From the NCBI RefSeq assembly GCF_020622265.1, contig NZ_JACNMQ010000003.1, positions 124,001 through 188,000 of the forward strand: a DNA stretch of 64,000 nt, given 5' to 3'. The notes under the pieces were generated by a model that saw only the letters and a program-made list of their open reading frames with translations, made no database searches and was not told where the DNA came from. The position numbers were made by a program, and so were the translations under genes. Positions 11,835 to 20,461 of the stretch are shown in pieces. Source of the stretch: Halomonas sp. M20 (GTDB lineage: Bacteria; Pseudomonadota; Gammaproteobacteria; Pseudomonadales; Halomonadaceae). How positions within the stretch are numbered: position 1 is the first letter of the stretch; each line of letters begins with the position of its first letter.

Positions 11835-13670
11835 ATGTGTGGAATCGTCGGAGCAGTAGCCGAACGTAACGTTCAGGGGATCCTGCTGGAAGGATTGAAG
11901 CGTTTGGAATATCGCGGCTACGATTCCGCTGGTATGGCAATCGTGTCTGAAGACGCACGACTCAATCGCCAGCGTGCGGTAGGAAAGGTCGCCATGCTCG
12001 AGGAGCGGCTTGTCGAGTCGCCTCTCTATGGCCATCTGGGTATCGCTCATACTCGCTGGGCTACTCATGGTCGTCCCAGTGAACACAACGCCCACCCGCA
12101 TCAATCCGGCGAGAGTCTGGCGGTGGTTCATAACGGGATCATCGAGAATTATGAATCGCTACGGGATGAACTGGAAGGTCAGGGGTACGTATTCACCTCC
12201 GAGACCGATACCGAAGTCGTGGCTCACCTGTTATCCAGGGAATTTACTCTTACCCAGGATTTACTGACGGCGGTACGTAACGTCTTGGCCCGGCTGGAGG
12301 GCGCCTACGCATTGGCGGTAGTGCACAAGGCTGAACCAGATACCATCATCGGTGCCCGCAAGGGCAGCCCACTGGTAGTGGGCGTTGGCGTCGAGGAGGC
12401 CTTTCTTGCTTCTGACCCACTGGCGCTACTGCAGGTTACCGATCGCTTCATCTACCTGCAGGAAGGCGACGTGGTACGTCTGTCCAGGGGTGGCGATATC
12501 GCCATTTTCGATACTACCGGCGAGGTGCAGGAACGTCCGACACAGATCTTCGAGCATGGCGATGGTGCCGCTTCCAAGGGGGATTATCGCCACTTCATGC
12601 TCAAGGAGATCTACGAACAGTCTCAGGTGATTGCTGCGACCCTGGAAGGGCGTCTTTCGGAGCGTCATGTGCTGGTCAATAGCTTCGGTACCGAGGCCGA
12701 GGCCTTGTTCGGCAGGGTCAAGCAGATCCATATCATCGCTTGCGGCACCAGCTATCATGCTGGCATGGTGGCGCGCTACTGGCTGGAGAAGTACGCTGGC
12801 GTACCTACTCAGGTCGAGGTCGCCTCGGAATATCGTTATCGTCAGGTAGTGGTTCCCGAGGGTACGTTATTCGTCACCTTGTCGCAGTCCGGAGAGACCG
12901 CCGATACCCTCGCGGCCCTGCGCTTTGCCAAGGACAATGGTTATGTCGGTAGCCTGGCAATCTGCAACGTACCTGGCAGCTCCCTGGTGCGTGAATCCGA
13001 CCTGACGTTGATGACGCATGCGGGTCCCGAGATCGGTGTCGCCTCGACCAAGGCCTTCACCACCCAATTGACGGCACTGATGTTGCTGACGTTGAGCCTA
13101 GGGCGCGTGCGCGGCATGAATGAGGATGATGAGTCGCGGATCGTGCAGGCGTTGCGTTCGTTGCCGCGTCTGATTACCCAGGTACTGGCACTGGATGGCG
13201 ATATTGCAAGCCTATCCATGGCTTTTGCCGAAAAAAATCATGCCTTGTTTCTCGGCCGTGGCGCGCATTTCCCCATCGCGCTGGAAGGTGCTCTCAAACT
13301 CAAGGAAATCTCCTACATCCACGCCGAGGCTTATCCAGCCGGCGAACTCAAGCATGGCCCGCTGGCCTTGGTCGATAATGAGATGCCGGTAATCTCCGTT
13401 GCCCCCAACGATGAGCTGCTGGGCAAGCTGAAAGCCAATTTGCAGGAGGTCCGCGCCCGGGGTGGAGAGCTGTTCGTCTTTGCCGACGAGCAGGTGCATA
13501 TCCAGGAGAGCGAGGGAGTTTGCGTGCTGCGCCTGCCCCACGTCGACGAGGCACTCGCACCGATCCTGTATACTCTGCCGCTGCAGTTGCTCTCCTACCA
13601 TGTGGCGGTGCTCAAGGGTACCGATGTCGACCAGCCGCGTAACCTGGCCAAGTCGGTGACTGTCGAGTAA
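11835..13670 (+). CDS. glmS: GlmS, glutamine--fructose-6-phosphate aminotransferase (isomerizing)
   Basis: 611 residues. The catalytic N-terminal cysteine is residue 2 (MCGIVGAV), followed by the glutaminase domain (RWATHGRPSEHNAHPH) and two SIS sugar-isomerase domains (ACGTSYHAGM; SQSGETADTLAAL), ending in the invariant PRNLAKSVTVE. It makes glucosamine-6-phosphate. An 11-bp tandem duplication covers its stop codon (13662-13683). I see no glmS ribozyme upstream; the 12-nt gap to glmU leaves no room for one. Confidence 0.97.
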   Translation: MCGIVGAVAERNVQGILLEGLKRLEYRGYDSAGMAIVSEDARLNRQRAVGKVAMLEERLVESPLYGHLGIAHTRWATHGRPSEHNAHPHQSGESLAVVHNGIIENYESLRDELEGQGYVFTSETDTEVVAHLLSREFTLTQDLLTAVRNVLARLEGAYALAVVHKAEPDTIIGARKGSPLVVGVGVEEAFLASDPLALLQVTDRFIYLQEGDVVRLSRGGDIAIFDTTGEVQERPTQIFEHGDGAASKGDYRHFMLKEIYEQSQVIAATLEGRLSERHVLVNSFGTEAEALFGRVKQIHIIACGTSYHAGMVARYWLEKYAGVPTQVEVASEYRYRQVVVPEGTLFVTLSQSGETADTLAALRFAKDNGYVGSLAICNVPGSSLVRESDLTLMTHAGPEIGVASTKAFTTQLTALMLLTLSLGRVRGMNEDDESRIVQALRSLPRLITQVLALDGDIASLSMAFAEKNHALFLGRGAHFPIALEGALKLKEISYIHAEAYPAGELKHGPLALVDNEMPVISVAPNDELLGKLKANLQEVRARGGELFVFADEQVHIQESEGVCVLRLPHVDEALAPILYTLPLQLLSYHVAVLKGTDVDQPRNLAKSVTVE

Positions 13671-13683
13671 GCGTCGAGTAAGC
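13662..13683 (+). repeat. 11-bp tandem duplication across the glmS stop codon
   Basis: GTCGAGTAAGC occurs twice head to tail. The first copy contains the last GlmS codons and the TAA; the second copy lies just outside the gene, before the DUF72 gene start at 13687. It looks like a recent replication-slippage event. Confidence 0.9.
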
Positions 13684-13686
13684 CCC

Positions 13687-14544
13687 ATGGGGGAATTTCA
13701 TCTAGGCCTGCCCATGTGGGCCAATAGCGACTGGTGTGGCGGGCTTTATGCCCGCCACACGCCGTCCGAGGCTTTTCTCGAAGAGTACGCCAAAGTCTTC
13801 TCCTGCGTTGAAGGCAATACTACCTTCTATAGTGGCGCTCCGCGTGAGGAGGTCGTTCTGAACTGGGCGCGGCAGGCGCCCACGGGATTTCGCTTCTGCT
13901 TCAAGTTGCCCGCCCGTTTGACCCACGACAAGCGCTTGGTGGGCATCGCTGATGAATTCGATGGCTTCATTGCGCGTCTGACCCCGCTTCATGATCGGTT
14001 GGGCCCGCTCATGGTTCAACTACCCCGAGATTTTGGCGCTGACGAATTACCCAATCTGGCTACGCTGCTCGAGCGCTGGCCTAGCAAGATTCCCTGTGCG
14101 GTGGAGGTGCGTGCCGGTGAATTCTTCCACAAGGGAGAGGCAGAACGCCAACTCAATCGATTGTTGATAACTTATCGGGTCGATCGTATCATGCTCGACG
14201 TCCGAGCACTTTTCGCCACCCCAGCCGGCGGCGATCCGAGGCTGCTCGACGCGCAGAGGGAAAAGCCAAAACGCCCGTTACACGTGCTTTCCACGGCAGA
14301 TGCGCCGATCATTCGGTTTATCGGACATCTTGACAAGACGATAAATGAACGTTACTTCCATGCCTGGAGTGAACGCCTTTCCCTGTGGATAAAACAGGGG
14401 AAAACCCCTTTCTTGTTTGTGCACACCCCCGATAATCGCCAGGCGCCGCAATTGGCAAGATGCCTCTATTCACAGCTCTCCAGGGTACAGGAGCTACCTG
14501 GCCTTCCCGACTTTCCTGGCGAGCAGCAAACATCACTTTTTTGA
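13687..14544 (+). CDS. DUF72 (YecE-like) TIM-barrel protein
   Basis: 285 residues of the DUF72/YecE family, whose biochemical role is not established. Family features are the N-terminal EFHLGLPMWANSDWCGGLY, the VEGNTTFYSGAP motif, FRFCFKLPARLTHDKRL, and a C-terminal RYFHAWSERLSLWI followed by FLFVHTPDN. It begins 16 nt after glmS, so it may be read through from glmUS. The start ATG 13687 follows GAGTAAG; no better start is seen. Confidence 0.9.
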   Translation: MGEFHLGLPMWANSDWCGGLYARHTPSEAFLEEYAKVFSCVEGNTTFYSGAPREEVVLNWARQAPTGFRFCFKLPARLTHDKRLVGIADEFDGFIARLTPLHDRLGPLMVQLPRDFGADELPNLATLLERWPSKIPCAVEVRAGEFFHKGEAERQLNRLLITYRVDRIMLDVRALFATPAGGDPRLLDAQREKPKRPLHVLSTADAPIIRFIGHLDKTINERYFHAWSERLSLWIKQGKTPFLFVHTPDNRQAPQLARCLYSQLSRVQELPGLPDFPGEQQTSLF

Positions 14545-14708
14545 TGTCGTGTAATATCAATACAACGTTTCAGGCTGGTCATCAGGCCCATCATCGGATA
14601 GTTTTGTCATGAACTTATGTCCGTGCGCCCGATAGCACGAGTCAACAACAATACGCTACGTCGCTTTCTCCGAACGGCTAGTGACGATATGCAATATCAG
14701 GGTAAAAC

Positions 14709-16049
14709 ATGGCAAAAATATCCCACGCTCAGTGGTCTTCGAAGCTGACATTCATTCTGGCGGCCACCGGTTCCGCGGTCGGCTTGGGTAATATCTGGAA
14801 ATTTCCGTACATGGTGGGCGAAAGCGGTGGTGCCGCCTTCGTGCTCGTCTATTTGATCTGTATCGCTCTGGTCGGTTTGCCAATTCTGGTGTCCGAGTGG
14901 CTCCTGGGCCGACGCGGCCAGAAGAACCCCATCAACTCCATGGCGGATATGGCCAGCCAGGAAGGGCGAAGCAAGGCCTGGACCGTGGTGGGTATCAGCG
15001 GGGTGCTCGGGGCGTTCATCATCCTGTCGTTCTACAGCGTGATCGGGGGTTGGTCTCTTTCCTACACCCTGAGCTCCGTCACCGGTGATTTCAGTGGTCA
15101 GAATGCGGATGCCATTGGCGAGCTGTTCAACGGGCTATTGGCCGACTCGAGTACACTACTGCTGTGGCATTCCGTCTTCATGGTGCTGGTCATCGGTATC
15201 GTTGCTCGGGGCGTAAAAGCAGGTCTTGAGGGAGCAGTGCGCACCTTGATGCCGGCCCTGGGTATCATACTCGTGGTGCTGGTGGGCTATGGCCTGTTTT
15301 CAGGCCATTTTGGCGAGGCGATAAGCTTCATGTTCAACCCGGATTGGAGTGCCCTGGGAGGCGATGTAGTGCTGGCGGCCATGGGGCAGGCATTCTTCAC
15401 TTTGTCTCTCGGGATGGGCATCATGATGGCCTACGGCTCTTATCTGGGAGTAGAGGTCAACTTGCTCAGTACCGCCCGCACCGTCATCATTCTGGATACG
15501 GTATTTGCGTTGGTGGCGGGACTGGCGATTTTCCCCATCGTGTTTGCCAATGGGCTCGATCCGAGTTCCGGTCCAGGTTTGATTTTCGTTACCTTGCCGT
15601 TGGCCTTCGGCAACATGACCGGCGGCGTGATCATCGGGCTGCTGTTCTTCCTGCTGTTGACCTTTGCCGCCCTGACCTCGGCGATTTCCCTGCTAGAGCC
15701 AGTAGTAGAAACCGTTGAAGAACGCACGCCGCTATCCCGCGTGGGTGCCACCCTGGTGGCCGGGTTGGCAACCTGGGCTCTGGGTATTGCAGCATTGCTG
15801 TCGTTCAATGCCTGGTCCGAGGTCAGCATCCTTGGGCTCAGTATTTTTGACTTCCTGGATACGTTGACCAGTAAGTACTTATTACCGTTGACCGGTTTGT
15901 TGGCAGTAATATTTGTGGGCTGGTTCATGAACGGCGAGAAAGTGCGGCAGGAATTGGGTCTTGGGAGTACGGGAAGTGCACTCTGGACGCTAACTATCCG
16001 CTTCGTGGCACCCATTGGCGTCATCGTGGTATTCATCAGCAGTCTTTGA
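14709..16049 (+). CDS. Neurotransmitter:sodium symporter (NSS/SLC6) family transporter
   Basis: 446 residues with about eleven hydrophobic segments. TM1 has the NSS sodium/substrate signature ATGSAVGLGNIWKFPYMVGESGGAAF, quoted here as the parts ATGSAVGLGNIWKFPY and GESGGAAF, and the segment GMGIMMAYGSYLG corresponds to TM6. LeuT-type transporters take up amino acids with sodium; the substrate here cannot be read from sequence. It has its own 164-nt leader after the DUF72 gene and a terminator behind it. Confidence 0.9.
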   Translation: MAKISHAQWSSKLTFILAATGSAVGLGNIWKFPYMVGESGGAAFVLVYLICIALVGLPILVSEWLLGRRGQKNPINSMADMASQEGRSKAWTVVGISGVLGAFIILSFYSVIGGWSLSYTLSSVTGDFSGQNADAIGELFNGLLADSSTLLLWHSVFMVLVIGIVARGVKAGLEGAVRTLMPALGIILVVLVGYGLFSGHFGEAISFMFNPDWSALGGDVVLAAMGQAFFTLSLGMGIMMAYGSYLGVEVNLLSTARTVIILDTVFALVAGLAIFPIVFANGLDPSSGPGLIFVTLPLAFGNMTGGVIIGLLFFLLLTFAALTSAISLLEPVVETVEERTPLSRVGATLVAGLATWALGIAALLSFNAWSEVSILGLSIFDFLDTLTSKYLLPLTGLLAVIFVGWFMNGEKVRQELGLGSTGSALWTLTIRFVAPIGVIVVFISSL

Positions 16050-16070
16050 ATCCACTGACAACTGAACATG

Positions 16071-16100
16071 ACGGGTCTTCATGCGTGAAGGCCCGTTTAT
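16071..16100 (+). terminator. Intrinsic terminator after the NSS transporter gene
   Basis: An 11-bp stem with one G-T pair (16071-16081 with 16086-16096), tetraloop TGCG, is followed by TTAT. It starts 21 nt after the transporter stop. The T-run is short, so strength is uncertain; it could also serve the small gene converging from the right. Confidence 0.7.
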
Positions 16101-16126
16101 CGAGTATAAACGATATGGCCTAGGAT

Positions 16127-16324
16127 TTAGTGCCAACTATCATCGTAGTCCGCAATATCTTGTTCCAGACGTTTCGTCTCATTACGGATTTCGATACCAC
16201 GTCGAGCACGAAGATAACGGACTGCGGCATTCTTCTTACGGGTTTCGTGCTCCGTAACTTTCATGGACATGGAAATGTCGAGAAGTTCACGTTTCAATGG
16301 TATCAATTGTTCGGCTTTACGCAT
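16127..16324 (-). CDS. Small charged protein resembling the PA3496 family
   Basis: 65 residues, no signal or membrane segment. The C-terminal half (AAVRYLRARRGIEIRNETKRLEQDI) resembles the short PA3496-type proteins of pseudomonads, annotated elsewhere only as putative envelope-integrity proteins. AGGAG lies 8 nt before the start on the minus strand, which supports a real gene. It diverges from the hexR-like regulator with a gap of 180 nt. Function is unknown; the family assignment is from memory of its pattern. Confidence 0.6.
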   Translation of the reverse strand: MRKAEQLIPLKRELLDISMSMKVTEHETRKKNAAVRYLRARRGIEIRNETKRLEQDIADYDDSWH

Positions 16325-16504
16325 GAGCGACGCTCCTCATTATTAAAAGTCACTATCATCGACGCGTCGAATCTGACTATAGCGTATGTATTATAGCGAT
16401 GGCGTTGAATACGAATTCTCAAGTAAGTCGTATTAAGGGCGACTATTCTTCACATTAGATGAACCCAAACGCTGTAGCATCAGGGAAAAACTAGGAATGA
16501 AATC
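16325..16504. promoter_or_regulatory. Divergent intergenic region with an inverted repeat upstream of the HexR-like gene
   Basis: The 180-nt gap holds promoters for two divergent genes. AATACGA (16408-16414) and TCGTATT (16428-16434) form a 7-bp inverted repeat with a 13-nt spacer, which could be an operator. The known HexR site (TGTAGT-type palindrome) is not present. Confidence 0.4.
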
Positions 16505-17359
16505 GTGAGCCGTGCTCTATTTGATGAAATGAGACGACGCATGGAGCACTTTCGTCGCTCCGAGCAAAAAGTGGCACGCTTCGTCTTGCGCAATCCTGAA
16601 GAAGTCATCCATATGCGGATCGTCGATCTGGCCACCGAGGCCAAAGTCAGCGAACCGACGGTAGTCCGTTTTTGTCGGGCGCTGGGTTGCAACGGGTTTC
16701 AGGATTTCAAGCTCAAGCTCGCTCAAATGCTGGCTTCAGGCAGCCAATTCGCTCAGTTCTCCATGAACGATAGCGACAGCGTGGCGGAGTTCTCTCACAG
16801 CATCTTTGATTCCACCGTAGGTACCTTGCTTTCAATACGGGATCGGCTCGACAACGATGCTTTGAGTAAAGCAATCAATGCACTTGCCATGGCCAATCGT
16901 GTTGAGTTCTACGGATTCGGTGCTTCCGGGGCAGTAGCTTTCGATGCTCAGCACAAGTTCTTTCGTTTGCAGATATCGACCTCCGCCTATTCTGATCCGC
17001 ATATGCAGAACATGTCGGCGGCGACGCTGAAGGAAGGCGATGCGGTAGTCGCTATTTCTCAGACCGGACGTACCCGGGCGCTAGTTGCCAGCGTACGCAT
17101 GGCCCGAGAATCCGGGGCTACGGTAATCGGTCTGTGTCCGAGTGGATCGCCCCTGGCTGGAGAAGTGACGCTATCCTTGCCTATCGATGTGCATGAAGAT
17201 ACCGAGATCTATACGCCAATGAGCTCCCGCATCGCGCATCTGGTGCTGATCGATGTGCTGGCGGTAGGGGTCGCCAAGACTCGCGGGCCCAAGCTGGCCG
17301 AACAATTGAAAGCGGTCAAACGAAGTCTCAATCCGTTGCGTTTTTCTGAGGCGGAATAG
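16505..17359 (+). CDS. HexR-like transcriptional regulator, MurR/RpiR family
   Basis: 284 residues: an N-terminal HTH_6 domain (HFRRSEQKVARFVLRNPEEV; VSEPTVVRFCRALGC at about 43-57) and a C-terminal SIS phosphosugar-binding domain (YGFGASGAVAFDAQHKFFRL; ISQTGRTRALV; MSSRIAHLVLIDVLAVG). HexR in pseudomonads senses KDPG and controls Entner-Doudoroff genes, but no glucose genes are nearby, so this could be any RpiR-type sugar-phosphate sensor. Start is GTG 16505, with AGGA upstream. Confidence 0.85.
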   Translation: MSRALFDEMRRRMEHFRRSEQKVARFVLRNPEEVIHMRIVDLATEAKVSEPTVVRFCRALGCNGFQDFKLKLAQMLASGSQFAQFSMNDSDSVAEFSHSIFDSTVGTLLSIRDRLDNDALSKAINALAMANRVEFYGFGASGAVAFDAQHKFFRLQISTSAYSDPHMQNMSAATLKEGDAVVAISQTGRTRALVASVRMARESGATVIGLCPSGSPLAGEVTLSLPIDVHEDTEIYTPMSSRIAHLVLIDVLAVGVAKTRGPKLAEQLKAVKRSLNPLRFSEAE

Positions 17360-17398
17360 GACTGGCTGCGCTCGGCAATACTTCGAGTAATGAATTGG

Positions 17399-17412
17399 CT
17401 TCAACGTTGAAG
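17399..17412. promoter_or_regulatory. Perfect 14-bp palindrome upstream of uvrD
   Basis: CTTCAACGTTGAAG lies in the 105-nt gap between the HexR-like gene and uvrD, 53 nt before the chosen uvrD start. It is a candidate operator. No LexA box is recognisable in this gap, although uvrD is SOS-controlled in Escherichia coli. Confidence 0.45.
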
Positions 17413-17464
17413 AAGCTAGATATGCTAAGCTTGGCCTCCATTTTCGATGCCGATAGCCGCTTCC

Positions 17465-19681
17465 ATGGACGACGTTTTGCCGGGCGACGTTTCGCCACTT
17501 CTCGACGATCTCAACCCCGCCCAGCGCGAAGCCGTCAGCGCTCCCCAGGGCAATATGCTGGTGCTTGCCGGGGCCGGCTCCGGCAAGACCCGGGTGCTAG
17601 TGCACCGCATCGCCTGGCTGATGCAGGTCGAGCAGCTTTCCCCCTACGCCATCCTCGCCGTGACCTTCACCAACAAGGCGGCCCGGGAAATGCGTACCCG
17701 GCTTGAGGCGCTGCTGGGCATGTCCCTGCGCAATGTCTGGGTCGGCACCTTTCACTCCATCGCGCATCGTCTGCTGCGCACCCATTGGCAGGATGCCCGG
17801 CTGCCCCAGCATTTTCAGATCATCGATTCCGACGATCAGCTGCGTCTGGTCAAGCGTCTGCTCAAGGATCACAGCATCGACGACGAGCGCTATCCACCGC
17901 GGCAGGTGCAGTACTTCATCTCCGGTTGCAAGGAGGAGGGGCTACGCCCTCAGGAGGTACAAACCCACGGCGACGCCTACATGGATCAAATGGTGGAGCT
18001 TTACGAGCGCTATCAACTGACCTGTGAACGCGGCGGCCTGGTGGATTTCGGCGAACTGCTGCTGCGAAGCCTGGAGCTCTTGCGGGACAATCCCCGCCTG
18101 CTGGCCCACTACCGGGAGCGCTTCGCCCATCTGCTGGTGGACGAGTTCCAGGATACCAACACCCTGCAGTATGCCTGGCTCAAGCTGCTCGCGGGAGAGA
18201 ACGCCGGTGTGACCGTGGTCGGCGACGACGACCAGTCGATTTATGGCTGGCGCGGGGCGAAAATCGAGAACATTCGCCGCTTCGAGCAGGAGTTCAACAA
18301 CACCCACACGGTGCGCCTGGAACAGAACTATCGCTCCACCAGCGCCATTCTCGATGCCGCCAACGCGCTGATCAGCCATAACACCGGGCGCATGGGCAAG
18401 GAGCTGTGGACCGCCGGTGCCAAGGGCGAGCCGATCTCCGTCTATGCCGGTTTCAACGATCTCGACGAAGCGCGTTTCATCGTCGACACCATCAAGGAAA
18501 AGCTCGACGAAGGCTTTTATCGCAGCGAGATCGCCATCCTCTATCGCTCCAACGCTCAGTCCCGGGTGCTGGAGGAGACCCTGATCCGCCAAGGAATGCC
18601 CTATCGCATCTACGGCGGCCAGCGCTTCTACGAGCGTCTGGAAATCAAGAATGCTCTGGCCTATCTGCGTTTGCTGCTCAATCGGGATGACGATGCCTCA
18701 TTGGAGCGGGTCATCAACGTGCCCGCCCGGGGCATCGGTACCCGTACCGTGGAAATCCTGCGGGAGCGCGCCCGCCATCAGAATGTGTCGCTGTGGCAGG
18801 CGCTGCACGATAGCCTTAGCGACGCCACCCTCAAGGGCCGTGCCGGCAACGCTGTGCAGGCTTTCGCCAATCTGATTGAGCGTCTCGATAACGAGACTGC
18901 CGGTATGGCATTGCACGAAATCATCACTCATGTGAGCGAGCTTTCAGGACTCATCGAGCATCACCGCAACGAAAAGGGTGAAAAAGGGCAGGCGCGAGTC
19001 GAGAACCTCGAAGAACTGGTCAATGCCGCTCGGGCCTTCACCCAGGGCGATGCCCTGCTGCTGCAGGAAGCCGGAGAGGGCGCCGCGGCCATGGAGCCTT
19101 TTCTGGCGGAAGCCGCCCTCAATGCCGGCGATCACGAGGCGGACGAGTTCGAGGACGGCGTGCAATTGATGACGCTGCACTCCGCCAAGGGCCTGGAATT
19201 CCCGGTGGTCTTCATCGCCGGGGTCGAGGAGGGGCTCTTTCCCCATAAGATGTCTCTCGAGGAGTCAGGGCGTCTTGAAGAAGAGCGCCGGCTCGCCTAT
19301 GTGGGGCTGACTCGGGCCATGCACAAACTTTACCTTACCTATGCGGAGCTGCGTCGGCTGCACGGCAAGGAGACCTTCCAGCGTGCCTCGCGCTTCCTGC
19401 GCGAGCTGCCGGAAGAGCTGCTCGAAGAAGTCCGTCTGCGAGGCCAGATATCCCGCCCGGTCACCTCCCGCCCAAACCCAGGATTGCGCCAGGAGTCGGT
19501 GTCGGCAGGCGACGAGTTGCCATCCCTTTCCCTGGGCCAGCGGGTCAGCCATCCATTGTTCGGCGAAGGAATAATCCTCAACGCCGTGGGCCAGGGCGAA
19601 CGCGCCCGGGTGCAGGTCAGCTTCGAAGGCGAAGGTGACAAGTGGCTGGTGCTGGGGTTTGCCAAGCTGACCCCGCTTTAG
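17465..19681 (+). CDS. uvrD: UvrD, DNA helicase II (SF1A)
   Basis: 738 residues; 3'-5' helicase for mismatch and nucleotide-excision repair. Motif Q region is LNPAQREAV, Walker A is AGAGSGKTRVL, Walker B is LLVDEFQDTN, motif III is VGDDDQSIYGWRGA and motif VI is RLAYVGLTRAM. The C-terminus has the UvrD/PcrA Tudor-like RNAP-binding domain (GQRVSHPLFGEGIIL). Start is uncertain: ATG 17465 gives a homologue-like N-terminus, ATG 17447 is possible and neither has a strong ribosome site. Confidence 0.95.
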   Translation: MDDVLPGDVSPLLDDLNPAQREAVSAPQGNMLVLAGAGSGKTRVLVHRIAWLMQVEQLSPYAILAVTFTNKAAREMRTRLEALLGMSLRNVWVGTFHSIAHRLLRTHWQDARLPQHFQIIDSDDQLRLVKRLLKDHSIDDERYPPRQVQYFISGCKEEGLRPQEVQTHGDAYMDQMVELYERYQLTCERGGLVDFGELLLRSLELLRDNPRLLAHYRERFAHLLVDEFQDTNTLQYAWLKLLAGENAGVTVVGDDDQSIYGWRGAKIENIRRFEQEFNNTHTVRLEQNYRSTSAILDAANALISHNTGRMGKELWTAGAKGEPISVYAGFNDLDEARFIVDTIKEKLDEGFYRSEIAILYRSNAQSRVLEETLIRQGMPYRIYGGQRFYERLEIKNALAYLRLLLNRDDDASLERVINVPARGIGTRTVEILRERARHQNVSLWQALHDSLSDATLKGRAGNAVQAFANLIERLDNETAGMALHEIITHVSELSGLIEHHRNEKGEKGQARVENLEELVNAARAFTQGDALLLQEAGEGAAAMEPFLAEAALNAGDHEADEFEDGVQLMTLHSAKGLEFPVVFIAGVEEGLFPHKMSLEESGRLEEERRLAYVGLTRAMHKLYLTYAELRRLHGKETFQRASRFLRELPEELLEEVRLRGQISRPVTSRPNPGLRQESVSAGDELPSLSLGQRVSHPLFGEGIILNAVGQGERARVQVSFEGEGDKWLVLGFAKLTPL

Positions 19682-19684
19682 CTT

Positions 19685-19830
19685 TAGAGGGTGTTTACAA
19701 AATGCCTGCACTTGGCAATACAGCGTTGAAATTGACCTCAAAATGCTCATTTACACCCAGTAAACTGCGCTTTTTCGTTCTATTTCGCCTTGTCTTGCCT
19801 TCGTTCGCCTGTTTTGTAAACCCCCTCTTA
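19685..19830. mobile_element. MITE-like dispersed repeat, 146 bp, with about 20-bp terminal inverted repeats
   Basis: The ends are near-perfect inverted copies: TAGAGGGTGTTTACAAAA at the left and TTTTGTAAACCCCCTCTTA at the right. There is no coding capacity. The interior contains TTTACACCCAGTAAAC, a second inverted element. I recognise the GTTTACAAAA...TGCCTGCACTTGGCAATACAGCG type as a repeat present in many copies in halomonad and some other gammaproteobacterial genomes, but only one copy lies in this window. It begins four bases after the uvrD stop. Confidence 0.75.
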
Positions 19831-19892
19831 GATACAGACGAAGAATTAGAACAGCAGCCATTAGAGGTTTGCCGTACACAACGAGGTGGTTG

Positions 19893-20378
19893 ATGAAGCT
19901 GCGTTTATGGGAGATGTTTCCCGAACTGTTGTCCGGCTGGTCGTCGTTGAGCGGTTATCAACGATTCGAGCGGCTGGTGTCCTTGATGTTGACGATTGCC
20001 ATCAGCGGTGTGGTGTTGGTGGCGCTCTATTACCTGGTGTCCCACGTCATCACCCTATTATTCGTGCAGACCCGAGATCCTTTCGACTATCGGGTGTTTC
20101 AGTTGGTATTCGACATGATTCTCACCGTGTTGATCGCCATGGAGTTCAACAACTCCATTGTGCGTACCATGGAGGGGGACGGAGGTTTCATCCATGTCGA
20201 GATCGTGGTGCTGATCGCCATCATGGCATTGGTGCGCAAATTTATGGTGATGGATATCGATACCATCGAACCGCTGAAGATATTCGCACTGGCCACCGCA
20301 GTGCTGGCGGTGGGTATCTGCTACTGGCTGGTGCGTCACGGTAATCGGGTGCATCGCAATGAGAATGATGCCCTCTGA
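19893..20378 (+). CDS. PsiE-like phosphate-starvation-inducible membrane protein
   Basis: 161 residues with four predicted membrane helices (about 33-58, 72-92, 103-120, 130-148). The segment FDMILTVLIAMEFNNSIV is characteristic of the PsiE family, whose function is unknown. ATG 19893 has GAGG 7 nt upstream; a TTG eight codons earlier is less likely. Although psiE is part of the Pho regulon in Escherichia coli, I see no Pho box here; phoU, phoR and phoB are 2-6 kb away. Confidence 0.75.
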   Translation: MKLRLWEMFPELLSGWSSLSGYQRFERLVSLMLTIAISGVVLVALYYLVSHVITLLFVQTRDPFDYRVFQLVFDMILTVLIAMEFNNSIVRTMEGDGGFIHVEIVVLIAIMALVRKFMVMDIDTIEPLKIFALATAVLAVGICYWLVRHGNRVHRNENDAL

Positions 20379-20461
20379 TTCGGGAGCCATCGACTTGCCG
20401 GCCAATTCGACTATCGCGCATACTGCCAGAGCAAGAACAACGCACATGGAGTCGCATCATC

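Noticed and set aside
14384-14392. TGTGGATAA, a perfect DnaA box in the DUF72 gene
   Set aside because: It is single and inside coding sequence; no cluster of boxes or AT-rich unwinding region is nearby, so it is not an origin. The origin is expected left of mnmG.
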